A DNA stretch of 64,000 nucleotides from Sporotomaculum syntrophicum (GCF_009932395.1 NZ_LSRS01000002.1:144012-208011), one strand, 5' to 3'; shown: positions 10,787-21,470, counted from the first letter of the stretch. Notes: generated from the sequence alone by a model not told the origin. Made by a program: numbers and translations.

Positions 10787-11403
10787 ATTACGTCGAAAAA
10801 ATTGGCAAAACTATAGATGAAGCTGTTGAAAATGGTTTGGTTGAATTAAATGTATCGAGAGATGATGTTCTAATAGAAGTTCTTGAAGAGCCAAATAAAG
10901 GTTTGTTTGGAATTATAGGGGTTAAGCCTGCACGGGTAAGGATAAAAGTAAAGAAAACTGTTGTTAGTCAGGCTCAAGAATTTTTAAGTAAAATAATGAA
11001 TATCATGAATCTTGATGTAAAAATAGAATTAATTGAAAAAGAAGAAAAAGTACTTATCAACATAAACGGTCCTGATTTGGGTATATTAATAGGTAAACGT
11101 GGAGAAACCTTAGATGCAATACAATATTTAGCAAACTTATCTGCTAATAAAAATATGGAAAAAAGAAAAAGAATTTTTATCGACATTGAAGGATATCGTA
11201 AACGTCGTGAAGATACATTAAAAAAATTAGCTTATAGATTAGCAGATAAAGCGTGTCAGAGAGGGCGAAATGTTATATTAGAACCGATGAATTCAATGGA
11301 GAGAAGGATAATTCACACTGCTCTTCAGGGTAGAAATGATATATACACATTTAGCGAGGGTGAAGAACCTTATCGCAAAATAATTATTGCACCTAAAAAA
11401 TAA
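10783..11403 (+). CDS. jag: RNA-binding protein Jag/KhpB
   Basis: This 206-aa protein has an N-terminal Jag domain (residues 1-55, with KGLFGIIGVKPARV), a KH domain with GILIGKRGETLDAIQYL (about 100-118) and a C-terminal R3H domain (about 145-206). The family binds RNA, works with KhpA in some Firmicutes and is tied to cell-envelope control. GTG overlaps the yidC stop (GTGA). A strong terminator follows. Confidence 0.93.
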   Translation: MNYVEKIGKTIDEAVENGLVELNVSRDDVLIEVLEEPNKGLFGIIGVKPARVRIKVKKTVVSQAQEFLSKIMNIMNLDVKIELIEKEEKVLININGPDLGILIGKRGETLDAIQYLANLSANKNMEKRKRIFIDIEGYRKRREDTLKKLAYRLADKACQRGRNVILEPMNSMERRIIHTALQGRNDIYTFSEGEEPYRKIIIAPKK

Positions 11404-11410
11404 TAATGAT

Positions 11411-11447
11411 AAAAAACCCAGCACGGACAATCCGGGCTGGGTTTTTT
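11411..11447 (+). terminator. Rho-independent terminator after jag
   Basis: AAAAAACCCAGC (11411-11422) pairs with GCTGGGTTTTTT (11436-11447); an inner CGGA/TCCG stem closes a 3-nt loop. It ends the rpmH-jag unit just before the mnmE ribosome-binding site, so mnmE is reached by readthrough or by a promoter I did not identify. Confidence 0.88.
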
Positions 11448-11464
11448 CAAACGGAGGTAGTTTA

Positions 11465-12856
11465 ATGATTGGCGACACTATTGCAGCTATTTCAACACCA
11501 CCGGGTGAAGGCGGAATAGGAATAGTCAGAATTAGTGGACCAGAAGCTATTGATATTACTAATAAAATATTTAAACCGGCCAAAAACAAAAGATGGTATA
11601 AGCAAAATTATAAGCTTAATTATGGCTATATTCATGATCCTGATAATAGTCAAATTATTGATGAAGTTTTAGTTGGTATAATGCGAGCACCTTTCTCTTA
11701 TACCAAAGAAGATGTTATAGAGATTAATTGTCATGGTGGAATGTTACCATTGCGTAAAACATTGGAACTGGTTTTAAAAAAGGGCGCCCGCCTGGCAGAG
11801 CCTGGCGAATTTACAAAACGTGCTTTTTTGAATGGTAGACTGGATTTGATCCAAGCCGAATCTATTATTGATATTATCAGAGCTAATACTGAAGATTCCA
11901 TGCGTCTGGCAATTGGGCAGTTATCAGGAGGATTATCAAAAAAAATTAATGAAATACAACAGCAATTATTATTGATTATCTCTATTATTGAAGCTAATAT
12001 CGATTTCCCGGAAGATGATGTCGATCAATATAATTTAATTGAAATCAAGCAACGTGTTGAATTGTTAGAACAGGAAATAAATAATCTATTAGATTATGCT
12101 GAAACAGGTAGGATATATCGCGAAGGTTTACGTACTGTTATTATTGGTAAGCCAAATGTAGGTAAATCATCATTGTTAAATGTTTTATCCAAAGTAAACA
12201 GGGCTATTGTTACTAATATACCAGGAACTACCAGGGATTTAATAGAAGAAGTAATTAATATTGGAGGTGTACCGATAAAAATTATTGATACTGCTGGTAT
12301 TCGTGAGACTGAAGATATTATTGAAAAGATAGGCGTTCAAAAAACAAAAGAAAGTATTCAGAATGCTGATTTAGTTATATTAGTATTTGATGCCCAGGTA
12401 GGTTTTGATTTTATTGATAACCAAATTGTTGAACTAGTAAAACACAAAAAAGGGATTAAAGTTATAAATAAAATTGATGTTATTAAAAATAAAAATGAAT
12501 TTAATACAAAACAAAAAGTAAGAAATTTATTGCCTCATTGGCCATTGATTGATATATCTGCCCTTGAAGAAAAGGGCATTGATAAATTAAAGAATGAAAT
12601 AGTATCTATTATAACGGGGGGTAAGGTTATTCCTCAGGATAATATTATGATTAGTAATATTAGACACAAAAACCAGTTAGTAAAGGCTGTTAATTATTTA
12701 AAGGATGTGCAAAATGGTATTCTTCAAGGTATAGCTATTGACGTATTAGCTATAGATATACGTGGTGCTTGGGAAGCCGTGGGTGAAATAACTGGTACAG
12801 CTGTTAATGAAAACATTATAGATAAAATTTTTTCGGAGTTTTGTATTGGAAAGTGA
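11465..12856 (+). CDS. mnmE: tRNA modification GTPase MnmE
   Basis: With MnmG, MnmE builds the 5-carboxymethylaminomethyl group on U34 of certain tRNAs. The 463-aa protein has an N-terminal tetrahydrofolate-binding domain, a helical domain and an inserted G domain with [12 protein letters not shown] (about residue 230), the DTAG switch ([10 protein letters not shown]) and NKID. The C-terminal catalytic cysteine motif is seen as FCIGK. A longer frame runs through the terminator; ATG at 11465 follows ACGGAGGTAGTTTA and gives family length. Confidence 0.97.
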   Translation: MIGDTIAAISTPPGEGGIGIVRISGPEAIDITNKIFKPAKNKRWYKQNYKLNYGYIHDPDNSQIIDEVLVGIMRAPFSYTKEDVIEINCHGGMLPLRKTLELVLKKGARLAEPGEFTKRAFLNGRLDLIQAESIIDIIRANTEDSMRLAIGQLSGGLSKKINEIQQQLLLIISIIEANIDFPEDDVDQYNLIEIKQRVELLEQEINNLLDYAETGRIYREGLRTVIIGKPNVGKSSLLNVLSKVNRAIVTNIPGTTRDLIEEVINIGGVPIKIIDTAGIRETEDIIEKIGVQKTKESIQNADLVILVFDAQVGFDFIDNQIVELVKHKKGIKVINKIDVIKNKNEFNTKQKVRNLLPHWPLIDISALEEKGIDKLKNEIVSIITGGKVIPQDNIMISNIRHKNQLVKAVNYLKDVQNGILQGIAIDVLAIDIRGAWEAVGEITGTAVNENIIDKIFSEFCIGK

Positions 12857-12864
12857 GGAGTAAA

Positions 12865-14781
12865 ATGGAATATTTAGCCGGTTATTATGATGTGGTAGTT
12901 ATTGGGGCCGGACATGCTGGATGCGAAGCTGCATTGGCAGCAGCCCGTTTGGGCATGAAAACACTAGTTCTTACTATAAATATGGATAATATTGCTATGA
13001 TGCCGTGTAATCCGGCTATGGGCGGTCCGGCTAAGGGACAGTTGATTAGGGAAGTTGATGCTTTGGGTGGTGAAATAGGACTCAATACTGACCGTTCAGC
13101 AATTCAAATGCGTATGTTAAACACAGCAAAAGGACCGGCTGTACAAGCATTACGAGCGCAAGCTGATAAAAATTATTATCATTTAAATATGTTATATGTG
13201 CTGGAAAACCAGATAAATTTAGACGTAAAACAAGTAATGGTTGAAAAAATATTGGTCAAAGGTGGATGTGTTACTGGTGTTGTTGGTCAGTCAGGCGCAG
13301 TTTTTAAAGCTCGTTCAGTAATTATCGCAACAGGTACTTTTTTAAATGCTCGTATTATTATAGGTGATTTAGCTTATTCAGGTGGTCCTAATGGTAATTT
13401 TCCATCAATTAAGCTTTCTGATAGTTTAAAAGAATTAGGATTCAATTTAGGACGTTTTAAAACAGGAACCCCGGCCAGAGTAGATAGGCGTAGTATAAAT
13501 TTTGATAAAATGAATATTCAACCTGGCGATGAAAGATTATTAAATTTTTCTTTTATATCTGATATTTATAGTAGGGAACAAGTTCCATGTTGGCTTACCT
13601 ATAGTAATGAAGAAACACATAAGATTATTAAAGAAAACTTACATCGCTCCCCGCTGTACAGTGGTCTTATTGAAGGTGTGGGGCCGCGCTATTGCCCGTC
13701 TATAGAAACAAAGGTAGTCAGATTTTCAGATAAGGCAGCTCATCAAGTTTTCATTGAGCCTGAGGGAAAAAAAACAAATGAAATGTATGTCCAAGGTATG
13801 TCTACTAGTTTACCTGAAGATGTTCAACTGGCTATGTTAAGGACAATACCAGGTTTAGAGAAAGTGGAAATAATACGCACTGGGTATGCTATCGAGTATG
13901 ATTATATTGTACCCAGCCAGTTAAAATTGAATTTAGAGACCAAAGATATTGACGGTCTGTTTACAGCTGGTCAAATTAATGGTACCTCCGGTTATGAGGA
14001 GGCAGCTGCACAGGGTATAATTGCTGGTATTAATGCTGCTAGATACGTAAAAAACGAGGAACCTTTTGTTGTTTCTAGAACTGAAGGTTATATTGGGGTA
14101 TTGATCGATGACCTTGTTACTAAAGGAGTTACAGAACCTTATCGTTTATTAACATCTCGAGCTGAATATCGTTTAATGTTGCGTCAAGATAATGCAGATT
14201 TAAGGCTTACGGAAAAAGGGTATCAAATTGGTTTAGTTACGCCAGAACGCTATTCACGATTTATCTATAAAAAGAAAGCTGTAGAGGAGGAAATAAAAAG
14301 ACTTAACCGCACATTTGTGGTGGCAGGTCCTGATGTACAAGCTATACTTGAAAAGAAAAAATCTTCATTATTTCAGGGTAGTATAAACTTAGCAAATTTA
14401 TTAAAGAGACCGGAGATAGAGTACCGGGATATTGAAAATTTGACAAATGAATATTCACCTTTAGAAGATGAGATTAAAGAAGTAGTAGAAATACAAATAA
14501 AATATGAGGGTTATATAAAAAAACAAGCTGCACAAGTTAAGAAATTTGAAAAAATTGAACAAATGAAGCTACCATCTAATATTAATTATCTTAATATAAA
14601 AGGTTTGGCTACAGAAGCTGCACAGAAATTAGAGGAGATTAGGCCATTATCTATCGGACAAGCTTCTCGTATTTCAGGCGTTAATCCGGCTGATATTTCT
14701 GTTTTGTTAATTTATCTAGAACTAATAAGGCGTGAAGCTAATAGTAAGGATAATGCTAATGTGGGGATAGACAACCAATGA
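12865..14781 (+). CDS. mnmG: tRNA U34 modification enzyme MnmG (GidA)
   Basis: This FAD-dependent partner of MnmE acts in cmnm5U34 synthesis on tRNA. The 638-aa protein starts with the dinucleotide fold [20 protein letters not shown] (about residues 10-29), and the family motif [11 protein letters not shown] follows near residue 50. The C-terminal helical MnmE-binding domain has [18 protein letters not shown] placed the start at the ATG 5 nt after GAGGAG, which makes it 8 residues shorter than the maximal frame. It overlaps rsmG by 4 bp. Confidence 0.97.
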   Translation: MEYLAGYYDVVVIGAGHAGCEAALAAARLGMKTLVLTINMDNIAMMPCNPAMGGPAKGQLIREVDALGGEIGLNTDRSAIQMRMLNTAKGPAVQALRAQADKNYYHLNMLYVLENQINLDVKQVMVEKILVKGGCVTGVVGQSGAVFKARSVIIATGTFLNARIIIGDLAYSGGPNGNFPSIKLSDSLKELGFNLGRFKTGTPARVDRRSINFDKMNIQPGDERLLNFSFISDIYSREQVPCWLTYSNEETHKIIKENLHRSPLYSGLIEGVGPRYCPSIETKVVRFSDKAAHQVFIEPEGKKTNEMYVQGMSTSLPEDVQLAMLRTIPGLEKVEIIRTGYAIEYDYIVPSQLKLNLETKDIDGLFTAGQINGTSGYEEAAAQGIIAGINAARYVKNEEPFVVSRTEGYIGVLIDDLVTKGVTEPYRLLTSRAEYRLMLRQDNADLRLTEKGYQIGLVTPERYSRFIYKKKAVEEEIKRLNRTFVVAGPDVQAILEKKKSSLFQGSINLANLLKRPEIEYRDIENLTNEYSPLEDEIKEVVEIQIKYEGYIKKQAAQVKKFEKIEQMKLPSNINYLNIKGLATEAAQKLEEIRPLSIGQASRISGVNPADISVLLIYLELIRREANSKDNANVGIDNQ

Positions 14782-15494
14782 ATGATTTATTTAGACATAC
14801 AATTCAACATGATTGTGAAAAACTTGGTATAATCATAAACAATGATATTATTGATAAATTTGAATTATATTATCAAATGTTATATAAAAAAAATAAAGAG
14901 ATTAACTTAACTACCATTACTACCCCGGAGGAAGCAGCTGAAAAACATTTCATTGATTCACTATCCTTGAATCATGAAATAAAATTATTATCTGCTAATA
15001 ATATAGTAGATATAGGTAGTGGTGCTGGTTTTCCAGGCTTACCGTTAAAAATTTATAACAATGATCTTGATATGACTTTAGTTGATGCGGTTGGTAAAAA
15101 GGTCAAGTTCATGCAGCAGGTTATTCAAGAACTAAAATTGCAAAATGTAAATGCAATTAAGACCAGAATTGAGGATTTAGCCTCGATTTGCAGGGAAAAA
15201 TATTTTGTAGCGGTCAGTAGGGCAGTTGCTGATTTAAGGGTTTTAGTTGAATATGCCTTACCAATAGTACGGGTCAGCGGTTATGTTATTGCTACCAAGG
15301 GTCCAAATATTAATGAGGAAATTATTTTAGCCGATCGGGCTATAAAAATACTTGGTGGAGAAGTAGTAAATATTCGACATTTAACTTTACCTATAAGTCA
15401 AGAAAACAGAGCAATAATAACCATAAAAAAAATTAAGCCAACTCCAGTTAAATACCCTAGAAAAGCTGGAATTCCAAAAAAAAGACCTTTATAG
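14778..15494 (+). CDS. rsmG: 16S rRNA G527 N7-methyltransferase
   Basis: This 238-aa SAM-dependent enzyme methylates G527 of 16S rRNA. The SAM site is [14 protein letters not shown] (about residues 75-88), and NPPF-like chemistry is replaced by the family's VSRAVADL segment. The C-terminus [14 protein letters not shown] is the standard RsmG ending. It overlaps mnmG by ATGA and is followed by a perfect hairpin. Confidence 0.96.
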   Translation: MNDLFRHTIQHDCEKLGIIINNDIIDKFELYYQMLYKKNKEINLTTITTPEEAAEKHFIDSLSLNHEIKLLSANNIVDIGSGAGFPGLPLKIYNNDLDMTLVDAVGKKVKFMQQVIQELKLQNVNAIKTRIEDLASICREKYFVAVSRAVADLRVLVEYALPIVRVSGYVIATKGPNINEEIILADRAIKILGGEVVNIRHLTLPISQENRAIITIKKIKPTPVKYPRKAGIPKKRPL

Positions 15495-15538
15495 TAATAA
15501 AAAAACAGGAATATTGAATCCTGTTTTTTTATTACTAT
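15491..15538 (+). terminator. Terminator after rsmG, perfect 20-bp stem
   Basis: Arms at 15491-15510 and 15519-15538 are exact reverse complements (20 bp) with an 8-nt loop. The run of seven T lies inside the 3' arm. It overlaps the rsmG stop codon and separates the mnmE-mnmG-rsmG unit from parAB. Confidence 0.88.
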
Positions 15539-15619
15539 AAAGTGGGAAGGAAGTAAGGTAGTATATGAAGAATTAAATCAATTATCTTGTTATAAGAAGC
15601 ATCTAAGGGGTGCATATTT

Positions 15620-16381
15620 TTGGGACAAATAATTGCTATTACTAATCAAAAAGGGGGAGTGGGTAAAACCACTACAGCTGTAAACCTTTCCGCATGGTTA
15701 TCTATATTAGGATGTAAAGTAATGCTTGTTGATATAGATCCACAGGGTAATGCAACTAGCGGTATTGGTGTTGATAAGGATAGTCTTAAATATTCCATTT
15801 ATGATTTACTTTTAGGTAATGCTGAAATTGAGGATATAAAAAAGAAAAATATATTAGAAAGACTTGATTTAATACCTTCTTCAATCGAATTAGCCGGTGC
15901 CGAGATAGAAATGGTAGGTATAAAAGACAGGGAGTTTTTATTAAAAAATATTTTAGATATAGAAATCAGCAAATACGATTACATTATAATTGATTGTCCG
16001 CCTTCACTTGGATTATTAACTATCAATGCTCTAGTAGCAGCTAATTCGATAATTGTACCGTTGCAATGTGAATATTATGCTTTAGAAGGTCTTGGCCAGT
16101 TAATGAATACTATTAAACTTGTGCAGCAAAGTATAAACAGGAATTTAATAATTAAAGGCGTTGTATTAACAATGTTTGATGGCAGAACCAATTTATCTAT
16201 ACAAGTTGTTGATGAGGTAAAGAAGTTTTTTAAAGATAAGGTGTATAGAAGTATTATCCCTCGTAATGTGAGATTAAGTGAGGCTCCAAGTCATGGAAAA
16301 CCGGTTATGTTATATGACAAGCGTTCAAAGGGTTCAGAGCTTTACCGTGAGTTAGCATGTGAGGTGATGGGAGGTGAATAG
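15620..16381 (+). CDS. soj: Chromosome partitioning ATPase ParA/Soj
   Basis: This 253-aa deviant-Walker ATPase helps segregate origins and, in Bacillus, controls DnaA. It has the KGGVGKTTTAV P-loop (residues 11-21), the VDIDPQGNATSG switch I (about 38-49) and the DCPPSLGLLT switch II (about 122-131). The TTG start is preceded by AAGGGG. It overlaps parB by 8 bp, and a consensus parS lies just past parB. Confidence 0.96.
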   Translation: MGQIIAITNQKGGVGKTTTAVNLSAWLSILGCKVMLVDIDPQGNATSGIGVDKDSLKYSIYDLLLGNAEIEDIKKKNILERLDLIPSSIELAGAEIEMVGIKDREFLLKNILDIEISKYDYIIIDCPPSLGLLTINALVAANSIIVPLQCEYYALEGLGQLMNTIKLVQQSINRNLIIKGVVLTMFDGRTNLSIQVVDEVKKFFKDKVYRSIIPRNVRLSEAPSHGKPVMLYDKRSKGSELYRELACEVMGGE

Positions 16382-17231
16382 AAAAGGTTTAGGTAGAGGG
16401 CTTTCGGCTTTAATACCTGTCGATGATGAAATAAATTGCGGCAGTGATGAAATGAAAGAAGTAGATATAAATAAAATCTATCCAAACCCAAGTCAACCCA
16501 GACAAAAATTTGATGAAACCAGTTTAAATGAACTTATTGAGTCCATAAGAACACACGGACTAATCCAACCGATTATTGTAAGACCAGGAAAAGATGAAGG
16601 TTATGAGATTATTGCTGGTGAAAGGCGTTGGTTGGCATGTAAGAAGTTAGGTTTAAATCAAGTGCCAGTAATAATTAAAACCTATAATGATTTAGAAGCA
16701 TCTGCAGCTGCACTTATTGAAAATATTCAAAGAGAAGATTTAAATGCAGTCGATGAAGCCAATGCTTATCGAAAATTAATGGATAATTACGGGTTGACTC
16801 AAGAAGAATTGTCAATAAAAATTGGTAAAAGCCGATCCTTTATTGGTAATATGGTTAGAATACTGGCTTTACCAGATGCAATAAAAGATATGTTATTGGA
16901 GGGTATTATAACTGCTGGTCATGCGCGTGCATTATTACCAATTACTAATAGTGAAATACAATTGAAAATTGCATTAAAGATTATAAAACAGCATCTTAGT
17001 GTACGTAAAACTGAAGAAATTGTGAAGAGGTATATTGAAAAAGAAAAAGAGAATAAAACAGATAAAGTAACGTCAAATATGGAAATATTGGAATGGGAAA
17101 GACAACTTATAAAAGATTTTGGGAAAAGAGTAAAAATTAAAAGCAATTCAAATGGAAGTGGTCAGCTTATTATTAAGTATGATAATAGCAACGAATTGAT
17201 TACATTAATAAATAAAATTAAAAAAAATTAA
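16374..17231 (+). CDS. spo0J: Chromosome partitioning protein ParB/Spo0J
   Basis: This 285-aa CTP-dependent clamp loads at parS and recruits SMC. The N-terminal box II is IIAGERRWLACKKLG (about residues 80-95), box I is PNPSQPRQKFDE, and a helix-turn-helix with LTQEELSIKIGKSRSFIGNMVR (in part, about 140-160) follows. The C-terminal dimer domain is present. GTG overlaps the end of parA. Its own binding site begins 3 bp after the stop codon. Confidence 0.96.
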   Translation: MNRKGLGRGLSALIPVDDEINCGSDEMKEVDINKIYPNPSQPRQKFDETSLNELIESIRTHGLIQPIIVRPGKDEGYEIIAGERRWLACKKLGLNQVPVIIKTYNDLEASAAALIENIQREDLNAVDEANAYRKLMDNYGLTQEELSIKIGKSRSFIGNMVRILALPDAIKDMLLEGIITAGHARALLPITNSEIQLKIALKIIKQHLSVRKTEEIVKRYIEKEKENKTDKVTSNMEILEWERQLIKDFGKRVKIKSNSNGSGQLIIKYDNSNELITLINKIKKN

Positions 17232-17233
17232 AA

Positions 17234-17249
17234 TGTTTCACGTGAAACA
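17234..17249. promoter_or_regulatory. parS centromere site
   Basis: The 16-bp palindrome TGTTTCACGTGAAACA matches the bacterial parS consensus exactly. It lies between the convergent parB and yyaC genes, about 8.2 kb from oriC. Confidence 0.97.
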
Positions 17250-17250
17250 A

Positions 17251-17282
17251 AGAGCCAGGAGTTATAAACAACTCCTGGCTCT
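17251..17282. terminator. Bidirectional terminator between parB and yyaC
   Basis: AGAGCCAGGAGTT and AACTCCTGGCTCT form a perfect 13-bp stem with a 6-nt loop. The pairing can be extended outward on the left into the last bases of parS. It serves both convergent genes and includes the last codons of yyaC. Confidence 0.8.
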
Positions 17283-17861
17283 TTGTTGTTCACATTCTTG
17301 AGCTACTTTAGCTAATCCCTTAACGATGATATCAGCCATTTTCATGACCAGATTAAGCCTGGTATTTTGCAATACCAAATACTCCATAAATCCTCCCACA
17401 TTTACTATTCCGGTAATATAAATATGCCCAACAGAAGGTAAGGATTTGTTAACACCTGCTCCCGGTTGCAGAGAGCCATCTCCAATGGTGATTTGACCAA
17501 CATGCTCTATACTGCCTAAACATGCATCTAAAGCAATAATAAAAGGATTAGTGTGTTTTTGCTGGATAAGGTTCAGATACTCTTGCAAATTTCCTGCATG
17601 CACAGGTTGTTCTAGATTTCCATATAACTCAAAAAAGTTATTATGTTGACAATATAATTTAGTACCTACCAATGGTCCAAGACAATCGCCTGTTGAACGA
17701 TCAGTGCCAATACATATGATTACCACAGGTCTGTGTTGATAAACATTATATTGGGCAAATTTATCCATTACAGCAATAAATATTTTTTCTGCAGCCTGTG
17801 GGTCTTCAATACTTACCCTGCTCTTTAAAGGATTATTTAAGGCTTGATTTGCTATAGCCAC
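17262..17861 (-). CDS. yyaC: Sporulation protein YyaC (DUF1256)
   Basis: This 199-aa protein belongs to the YyaC family, which is restricted to endospore formers and resembles the fold of germination protease. The core is VIICIGTDRSTGDCLGPLVG (about residues 45-64), followed by IIALDACLG (about 110) and GAGVNKSLPSVG. The start GTG at 17861 was chosen over a longer TTG frame because AGGGGTGATATT precedes it. It is convergent with parB. Its role in the spore is not known precisely. It supports a spore-forming host. Confidence 0.9.
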   Translation of the reverse strand: MAIANQALNNPLKSRVSIEDPQAAEKIFIAVMDKFAQYNVYQHRPVVIICIGTDRSTGDCLGPLVGTKLYCQHNNFFELYGNLEQPVHAGNLQEYLNLIQQKHTNPFIIALDACLGSIEHVGQITIGDGSLQPGAGVNKSLPSVGHIYITGIVNVGGFMEYLVLQNTRLNLVMKMADIIVKGLAKVAQECEQQRARSCL

Positions 17862-17997
17862 AATATCACCCCTAATATAAAACAAACAACTAATATATTT
17901 ATTTCCATGATGGTTGATATTTATTCTTTTTTTAGTAAAAAGATAATTAATTAATGCATAAACTCAACTTATAGGGGTGGGAGGTGATAGTCCTTTA

Positions 17998-19089
17998 ATG
18001 AATAAACAAATTTCCACTATGAAAATAGCTGCTATGTATATGGGATCTATAATAGGTGCCGGTTTTGCGTCAGGCCAGGAAATAATGCAATTTATTACTG
18101 TTCATGAACGAGACGGAATTAAAGAAGTGTTTTTAATTACTTTTTTATTTTGTTATCTTGGGGCAGTAATCCTGTATTTATCTAATAAGTTTAAAACTGA
18201 TAATTATTTAGTTATAATTAATTATCTTGTTGGTAAGAAAACTACTATCTTGCTTGATATAATAAGCTTATTAATGCTTGCAGGTGGATTAGGTGTCATG
18301 CTATCGGGTGGTGGAGCAGTATTTAATGAATATTTAAATATGCCTGCTTGGTATGGAATCTTGATTTTAGCCTTAATTAATTGCCTTGTTTTATTCTGTG
18401 GATTACAGGGAGTTGTTTGGGTAAATGCTATATTGGTTCCGTTAAAAATAACGGCTATATTATTAATATCGTTATTATTAATTAAGATGCAAAATTCATC
18501 CACAGGACTAAATATTGCTATCGAACCACCAGAAAATATATACAGGAACTGGGTAATATCCGGGTTTTTGTATGTTTCCTATAATATGATTGTGGTGGTT
18601 GCGGTATTATCTACTATCGGAAAAAACATCAACACGAAAAAAGCAATTAGCGGTGGATTATTAGGTGGAATAGGCCTTGGTATTACAGCTGGAGTTATGT
18701 ATTGGGCCGAACTAACAATATATCCTGAAATTATAAACTTTAAAGTACCTATGTTATATATGGCCGGGTTAATAAGTGACGGTATGAAAAGTATTATGGG
18801 TATATTAATTTGGGTGGCTATTCTAACTACGACGGTAGCCAATGCACATGGCTTTGCAGCCCGGTTGTCAGAAGTAAACAGTAATATGTATAAACTAGTT
18901 GGTATTGGTGTAACCATGCTGTCTATACCCATAGCAAGGTTTGACTTTGATCAATTAGTTGGAATTATATATCCTCTTTTTGGTTATGCAGGCTTATTAT
19001 TAATTATTATTTTAATATTTGGTCCACCTCTAAAATATTTACGGTTGATTATAATAAGAGTAAAAAATGTCTGGGGGGGAAAATATTGA
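17998..19089 (+). CDS. YkvI-like membrane transporter
   Basis: This 363-aa integral membrane protein has about ten hydrophobic segments. The N-terminus MGSIIGAGFASGQEIMQF is the hallmark of the YkvI family, distantly related to APC-type amino-acid permeases; no substrate is established. I took the ATG at 17998 after GGAGGTGAT; a GTG seven codons upstream is possible. Its stop overlaps the cvpA start. Confidence 0.8.
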   Translation: MNKQISTMKIAAMYMGSIIGAGFASGQEIMQFITVHERDGIKEVFLITFLFCYLGAVILYLSNKFKTDNYLVIINYLVGKKTTILLDIISLLMLAGGLGVMLSGGGAVFNEYLNMPAWYGILILALINCLVLFCGLQGVVWVNAILVPLKITAILLISLLLIKMQNSSTGLNIAIEPPENIYRNWVISGFLYVSYNMIVVVAVLSTIGKNINTKKAISGGLLGGIGLGITAGVMYWAELTIYPEIINFKVPMLYMAGLISDGMKSIMGILIWVAILTTTVANAHGFAARLSEVNSNMYKLVGIGVTMLSIPIARFDFDQLVGIIYPLFGYAGLLLIIILIFGPPLKYLRLIIIRVKNVWGGKY

Positions 19090-19730
19090 ACTGGTTGGAC
19101 TGGGTATTTATTTTAATCATAATATTTTCTACCATTAGAGGACTTAGTACAGGTTTTATTGTTGGGGTATCTAGTTTTGCAGGGTTAGTTTTAGGTATTA
19201 CATCTGCTATTATAGGTTACCGGTCATTGGCTGTTTATCTTGATAACCAATGGGGATGGGGGAATAGTATTTCCGAATTGATTTTAAATTATTTACCTCC
19301 AACCTCATTACAGGATTTAATAAATAAAATATCTATAGTTAATTTTCAGCTAAATAACCAAAATAAGCTAATGTCGGAAAGTTTAAATAACGTAGCAGAC
19401 CAATTAGCAATTAATATTCTATATTTTATATCATTTTTCCTAATACTAATATTTGTATCTTTATTTGTGAAGGTTGCTTTGGGATTTTTCTCCGGCGCCG
19501 TGACTCATACCTTTCTTAGACCATTAGATTATTTGGGTGGGTTAATATTAGGATTAGTTCGTGGTTTGATTATTGTTTTAGTTGTAGCATTCTTTTTGGA
19601 GCCTATATCAGCAGCTAGTGTGATAGCTAGCCAAGAAAAAACTGGCTTTATTTATCTGGCTACAAACCGCTCTTTAATTATTCCATATGCTTTGGAGTTG
19701 CTGAACATGTTTAACCTACATTTACCTTAA
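19086..19730 (+). CDS. CvpA family membrane protein
   Basis: This 214-aa protein has four or five hydrophobic helices. The opening LDWVFILIIIFSTIRGLSTGFIVGV is typical of CvpA (colicin V production) proteins, and GGLILGLVRGLIIVLVV marks the last conserved helices. The family's biochemical role is unclear; links to envelope homeostasis exist in other species. The TTG start overlaps the preceding stop. Confidence 0.85.
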   Translation: MNWLDWVFILIIIFSTIRGLSTGFIVGVSSFAGLVLGITSAIIGYRSLAVYLDNQWGWGNSISELILNYLPPTSLQDLINKISIVNFQLNNQNKLMSESLNNVADQLAINILYFISFFLILIFVSLFVKVALGFFSGAVTHTFLRPLDYLGGLILGLVRGLIIVLVVAFFLEPISAASVIASQEKTGFIYLATNRSLIIPYALELLNMFNLHLP

Positions 19731-19825
19731 TAACCTTTTGGAATTACTTAAAGTAACTGGATATTTGAATTTAGATATAAATAATCAGGTCATAATAAAA
19801 ACATTAATACGTCGGGAGGATATCT

Positions 19826-21223
19826 ATGACTGAAAAAAGTAGGTTTGCTTACAGTAAAAAAATTGTATGGGATTATTTAAATAATCAGGAAAAGGAAGAA
19901 GTATTCCATATAGGTGAAGATTATAAGCGATATATAAAGATGGCCAAAACGGAAAGAGAAACAATAAAAATTACAAAAGAGTTTGCCGAAAATAATGGTT
20001 ATGAACCAATAGAAAAAATAACCGGTCCGTTACAGCCTGGAACTCGTATATACCAAGAAGTTAAGGGAAAAGCAATAGTAATGGTTACTATAGGCAATAG
20101 TCCCCTTACAGAAGGGGTAAACATTATCGGTGCCCATGTGGATAGTCCTCGTTTAGACCTAAAGGTTAGTCCTTTATATGAAAATAATAATTTAGCTTTA
20201 ATAAAAACTCATTATTACGGAGGAATTAAAAAATATCATTGGCTTTCGTTGCCACTGGCTTTACATGGGGTAATTATAAGAAGTGATGGAATAAAGATTA
20301 ATATTTGTTTGGGAGAAGATGATAGTGATCCTGTTTTTACTATTACAGATTTATTACCTCATCTAGCGAAGGATCAGTTGGATAAAAAAGTATCGGATGC
20401 TTTTCCAGGTGAGAGCTTAAATGCTCTATGTGGCAGCTTACCTATTAAAGATAATCATATCACGGATAGGGTAAAGGAGTTTGTATTAGAGTTATTAAAT
20501 AAGCATTACGGTATTATTGAGGAAGATTTGTTTAGCGCTGAATTAGAGTTAGTTCCTGCATTATCTCCTAGAGACGTTGGTTTGGATCGAGCTTTAGTAG
20601 GTGCTTACGGTCAGGATGACCGTGTTTGTGCGTATGGTTTATTAAAGGCTATGGTTGGGGTTGAACGTCCGGTTAATACTGCTGTAGCTGTTTTTGCTGA
20701 TAAGGAGGAAATTGGGAGTGCTGGTAATACCGGAATGCAATCCAGTTTCTTTCTTGATTTTATGGCTGAACTGCTGGAAAAGAGTACCGGTAATTATAAT
20801 GAATTGCTATTGCGCCGGTCTATGAGGTTATCGCGGGCGTTGTCTGCAGATGTTAACGCAGCGATTGATCCTAATTTTGAAGAAGTTATGGAGAAAAACA
20901 ACGCTACTCGATTGGGTAGTGGTCTTACTATTACTAAATATACAGGTTCGGGTGGTAAAAAAAATGCAAATGATGCTCACGCTGAATATCTAGCCCGGGT
21001 GAGGAAAATATTAAATGATCACAATGTAATCTGGCAAACAGGTGAGTTAGGAAAAGTAGATCAGGGCGGCGGCGGCACAATAGCCTATATGTTAGCAAAC
21101 CTAGGTATTGATGTAGTTGATTGCGGTGTCGCCTTATTAGGCATGCACTCGCCTTATGAAATTTGTCATAAAGCTGATATTTACATGATGTACAAGGGTT
21201 ATCAGGCTTTTTTTAACTCCTAA
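19826..21223 (+). CDS. M18 family aminopeptidase
   Basis: This 465-aa cytosolic, two-zinc aminopeptidase preferring acidic or hydrophobic N-termini is an M18 member. Metal-ligand motifs are GAHVDSPRLDLK (about residue 98), DDRVCAYGLL (about 263), DKEEIGSAGNTG (about 293) and, near the end, LLGMHSPYEICHKAD (about 433). The ATG follows GGGAGGATATCT. It is of family length, with no operon partner beyond the small DUF951 gene downstream. Confidence 0.93.
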   Translation: MTEKSRFAYSKKIVWDYLNNQEKEEVFHIGEDYKRYIKMAKTERETIKITKEFAENNGYEPIEKITGPLQPGTRIYQEVKGKAIVMVTIGNSPLTEGVNIIGAHVDSPRLDLKVSPLYENNNLALIKTHYYGGIKKYHWLSLPLALHGVIIRSDGIKINICLGEDDSDPVFTITDLLPHLAKDQLDKKVSDAFPGESLNALCGSLPIKDNHITDRVKEFVLELLNKHYGIIEEDLFSAELELVPALSPRDVGLDRALVGAYGQDDRVCAYGLLKAMVGVERPVNTAVAVFADKEEIGSAGNTGMQSSFFLDFMAELLEKSTGNYNELLLRRSMRLSRALSADVNAAIDPNFEEVMEKNNATRLGSGLTITKYTGSGGKKNANDAHAEYLARVRKILNDHNVIWQTGELGKVDQGGGGTIAYMLANLGIDVVDCGVALLGMHSPYEICHKADIYMMYKGYQAFFNS

Positions 21224-21252
21224 CAAATTTAATTTAGGCTAGGTGGTTGGCT

Positions 21253-21462
21253 ATGTTGATTAAATATAATGTAGGAGATATAGTAAAAACTCGTAAACCA
21301 CATCCTTGTGGTGGTGACGAGTGGGAAGTAATGCGTACGGGGGTTGATTTTCGTCTAAGATGCATTAAATGTGGTAGGGTACTGATGCTCCCAAGGCCAA
21401 AGTTTGAAAAAAGCGTTAAAAAAATTATTTTTTCAAAGGTAAGCCAAAATGGTAGTGATTAG
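21253..21462 (+). CDS. DUF951 family protein (YyzM-like)
   Basis: This 69-aa protein opens KYNVGDIVKTRKPHPCGGDEWEV and has RCIKCGRVLMLPRPKFEKSVKKI. The CGG and CxxC cysteines suggest a small zinc- or nucleic-acid-binding fold, but no function is known. The family is often found near rpsF in Firmicutes. I took the ATG six nt after AGGTGG. Confidence 0.85.
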   Translation: MLIKYNVGDIVKTRKPHPCGGDEWEVMRTGVDFRLRCIKCGRVLMLPRPKFEKSVKKIIFSKVSQNGSD

Positions 21463-21470
21463 TTATTAGC

